Assembly (NCBI GenBank): GCA_038876335.1
Contig: JAVYYS010000041.1
Location: 1 to 6,053 of the forward strand
DNA length: 6,053 nucleotides
Reading direction: 5' to 3'
DNA from: JAKATY01 sp038876335
GTDB lineage: Archaea > Micrarchaeota > Micrarchaeia > Micrarchaeales > Micrarchaeaceae
Of this stretch, positions 4,747-6,053 are shown piece after piece. The notes beneath the pieces are model-generated. The model was not told where the DNA came from. It did no database searches and saw only the letters and a program-made list of their open reading frames with translations. Position 1 is the first letter of the stretch; the number at the start of each line of letters is the position of its first letter. The translations under genes and the position numbers were made by a program.

Positions 4747-5781
4747 ATGGATCTAGTTGAAAGCGCTTTGAACAATAATTATGGCAGCGAGGATCTTTTT
4801 AAGGCGAGCATCGCCGTGTGCGGGGTTGGAGGGGGAGGCAGCAATACTGTGCAGAGGCTCAGCAGGATGGGAATAAAGGGTGCAACTCTTATAGCATTCA
4901 ACACCGATTCAAAGCACCTAAATACCCTTGACCCCACTATAAAGAGGAGCCTACTTGGCGGCCCACTGACAAGGGGTATGGGTGCGGGAGGCTTTCCGGA
5001 AATGGGTGCAAAGGCGGCCGAATACTCAAGAAATGATATAGAGGAGGCATTAAAAGATGTAAACATGCTTTTCTTGTGCGCAGGCATGGGCGGAGGCACA
5101 GGTACAGGCGCCGCGCCAATAATTGCCGATGTAGCGAAGAGAAACGGCTCGATCGTGCTTGGAATAGTCACATTTCCGTTCGCGCTGGAGAGGGTAAGGC
5201 TCAGCGTTGCAAGGAAGGGCATAGAAGAGCTGAGCAAGAGCTGCGACACCCTGATAGTAATAGACAACCAGAGGCTTGTCGAGCTTTATCCAAACCTCGC
5301 CATAGACCAGGCGTTCAAGGTCGCCGACGAAGTTGCGGCCAGGGCAGTGCGCGGCATAACAGAGACAATAAACACGCCAAGCCTGATAAACCTCGACTTC
5401 GCTGATGTAAGAAATATACTAAACAAGGGTGGCCTTGCAATGATAAGCATAGGGGAAGGCCACGGTCCCAACAAGGTTGAGGAATCGGTAGAGAATACTC
5501 TGAAGAATAAGCTTCTTGATGTGAATTACGAAGATGCGACGAACATGCTCATACACATAACTGGAGGAGAAGACATGACATTGGGAGAGGCCAATGAGAT
5601 AGGCGGCAGGCTTACAGATTACGTATCACCATCTGCAAATGTAGTGTGGGGCGCTAGAATCGATCCAACCTATGCGGGCAAAGTAGAGGTAATAGCTATA
5701 GTGACAGGAGTGAAAAGCTATTCCATAACAGGCTCGGAAAGCAAAAGTAGAGAAGAAGGCCTCAAACTGGACGAGCTATAG
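4747..5781 (+). CDS. ftsZ: Cell division protein FtsZ
   Basis: Tubulin-like GTPase that polymerises into the division ring at mid-cell. The 344 residues hold all the core motifs: the nucleotide-binding GVGGGGSN (26-33), FNTDSKHL (51-58), the tubulin signature GGGTGTG (115-121), PFALERVRL (144-152) as in archaeal homologues, IDNQRL (172-177), and the T7 catalytic loop NLDFAD (215-220) whose aspartates complete the GTPase site across the filament interface. It should therefore be an active FtsZ rather than a CetZ or other non-catalytic paralogue. The C-terminus after about residue 325 is a short flexible tail (SITGSESKSREEGLKLDEL) whose hydrophobic-acidic end may bind a membrane anchor such as SepF; that is inference. 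The ATG at 4747 is chosen on the SD. Transcribed alone, divergent from L10e and convergent with the basic-tail membrane protein 29 bases downstream. Confidence 0.97.
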   Translation: MDLVESALNNNYGSEDLFKASIAVCGVGGGGSNTVQRLSRMGIKGATLIAFNTDSKHLNTLDPTIKRSLLGGPLTRGMGAGGFPEMGAKAAEYSRNDIEEALKDVNMLFLCAGMGGGTGTGAAPIIADVAKRNGSIVLGIVTFPFALERVRLSVARKGIEELSKSCDTLIVIDNQRLVELYPNLAIDQAFKVADEVAARAVRGITETINTPSLINLDFADVRNILNKGGLAMISIGEGHGPNKVEESVENTLKNKLLDVNYEDATNMLIHITGGEDMTLGEANEIGGRLTDYVSPSANVVWGARIDPTYAGKVEVIAIVTGVKSYSITGSESKSREEGLKLDEL

Positions 5782-5798
5782 CGAGTGCGAGGGCGCTA

Positions 5799-5820
5799 CT
5801 CCCCTTTTAGCTATTTATTT
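5799..5820 (+). terminator. T-rich end of ftsZ transcripts
   Basis: The + strand reads ACTCCCCTTTTAGCTATTTATT starting 18 bases after the ftsZ stop, a T-rich run suited to archaeal termination. It overlaps the 3' end of the convergent minus-strand gene. Confidence 0.35.
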
Positions 5821-6053
5821 CTGGCTTTCTTTGCCCTAGCTTTTGCTCTGCCTGTTTTTGCTTTTACCTTCGCTTTTGGCTTCTTAGAGATTCTGCCTCC
5901 CTTTAATCCTTTTATTGCCTCTACCCTTCTTGCCCTCTTTGCCCTAGAGATCTTCCCTTTCCTGCGAAGGTAGAGTCCAGCTGCAGCACCTACCACCGCT
6001 GCAGCAATTACTGCCGGGATTAGTATCTCGAAAATATTGAACTTCGGCTTTTG
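5811..6053 (-). CDS. C-terminal part of a membrane protein with a polybasic tail (5' end outside window)
   Basis: The minus-strand frame is open from the window edge to TAG at 5811-5813, giving at least 80 residues. A GTG at 5996 could start a 61-residue version, but it would cut the membrane segment in half, so the gene more likely continues beyond 6053. Visible residues 1-6 are polar (QKPKFN), 7-29 form a clear transmembrane helix (IFEILIPAVIAAAVVGAAAGLYL), and 30-80 are a tail with about 25 Lys/Arg out of 51 and a single Glu. The tail's end (KAKVKAKTGRAKARAKKARNK) resembles histone H1-like or ribosome-binding tails. By the positive-inside rule the tail is cytoplasmic and whatever precedes the helix is outside. 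Family and function are unknown; a surface protein with a C-terminal anchor or a membrane factor touching nucleic acid would both fit. Convergent with ftsZ. Confidence 0.65.
   Translation of the reverse strand, partial: QKPKFNIFEILIPAVIAAAVVGAAAGLYLRRKGKISRAKRARRVEAIKGLKGGRISKKPKAKVKAKTGRAKARAKKARNK

Noticed and set aside
4550..4756. Plus-strand 68-codon ORF over the L10e/ftsZ gap
   Set aside because: It starts on the L10e start codon, has no SD, overlaps the ftsZ start out of frame and has no family features. The minus-strand frame is more protein-like.
5785..5973. Plus-strand hydrophobic 62-codon ORF after ftsZ
   Set aside because: It is the antisense of the Lys/Arg-rich tail, whose complement automatically reads Phe/Leu/Ala. 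The minus frame continues through a membrane helix to the window edge and explains the region better.
1..6053. CRISPR arrays, insertion sequences, integrase sites or defence cassettes
   Set aside because: No regularly spaced repeats, transposase-like ORF or attachment-site duplication is visible; the genes are housekeeping.

Overview
The window looks archaeal. It carries archaeal-type ribosomal protein L10e (uL16 family), the archaeal homodimeric Dph2 of diphthamide synthesis, an archaeal-style FtsZ, and a small protein with a class III (type IV pilin-like) signal peptide. AT-rich TATA-like boxes lie at archaeal spacing upstream of most genes, and several starts have GGTG-type Shine-Dalgarno (SD) matches. 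The QSAMEYLMTYGWAILI-type pilin family, the type 1 isopentenyl-diphosphate isomerase and the compact layout suggest a small-genome DPANN lineage such as Micrarchaeota/ARMAN. That placement is inference and was not tested.

Layout: 1-180 holds no certain gene and ends in the idi promoter. 181-732 (+) is idi, whose N-terminal coding is conserved but lacks a usable start codon in frame. 804-2069 (-) is glutamate dehydrogenase, convergent with idi. 2070-2266 is a divergent promoter region. 2267-2764 (+) is the pilin-like protein, followed by a T-rich terminator. 2834-3748 (-) is dph2. 3749-4032 is a 284-base gap with unusually strong inverted repeats, possibly a structured RNA or a miniature element. 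4033-4551 (-) is L10e, preceded on the same strand by a probable 44-residue membrane mini-ORF (4554-4688) that also lacks a recognisable start. 4747-5781 (+) is ftsZ, divergent from that unit. 5811-6053 (-) is the C-terminal end of a protein with one membrane segment and a very basic tail, running off the window edge.

The genes are mostly housekeeping and transcribed singly: isoprenoid precursors, amino-acid/ammonia metabolism, translation (L10e, EF2 modification), cell division and a surface filament-type protein. They do not form one pathway or an obvious defence or mobile system. The points most worth a second look are the two apparently start-less reading frames, the inverted-repeat structure at 3828-3994 and the membrane protein with the H1-like tail.
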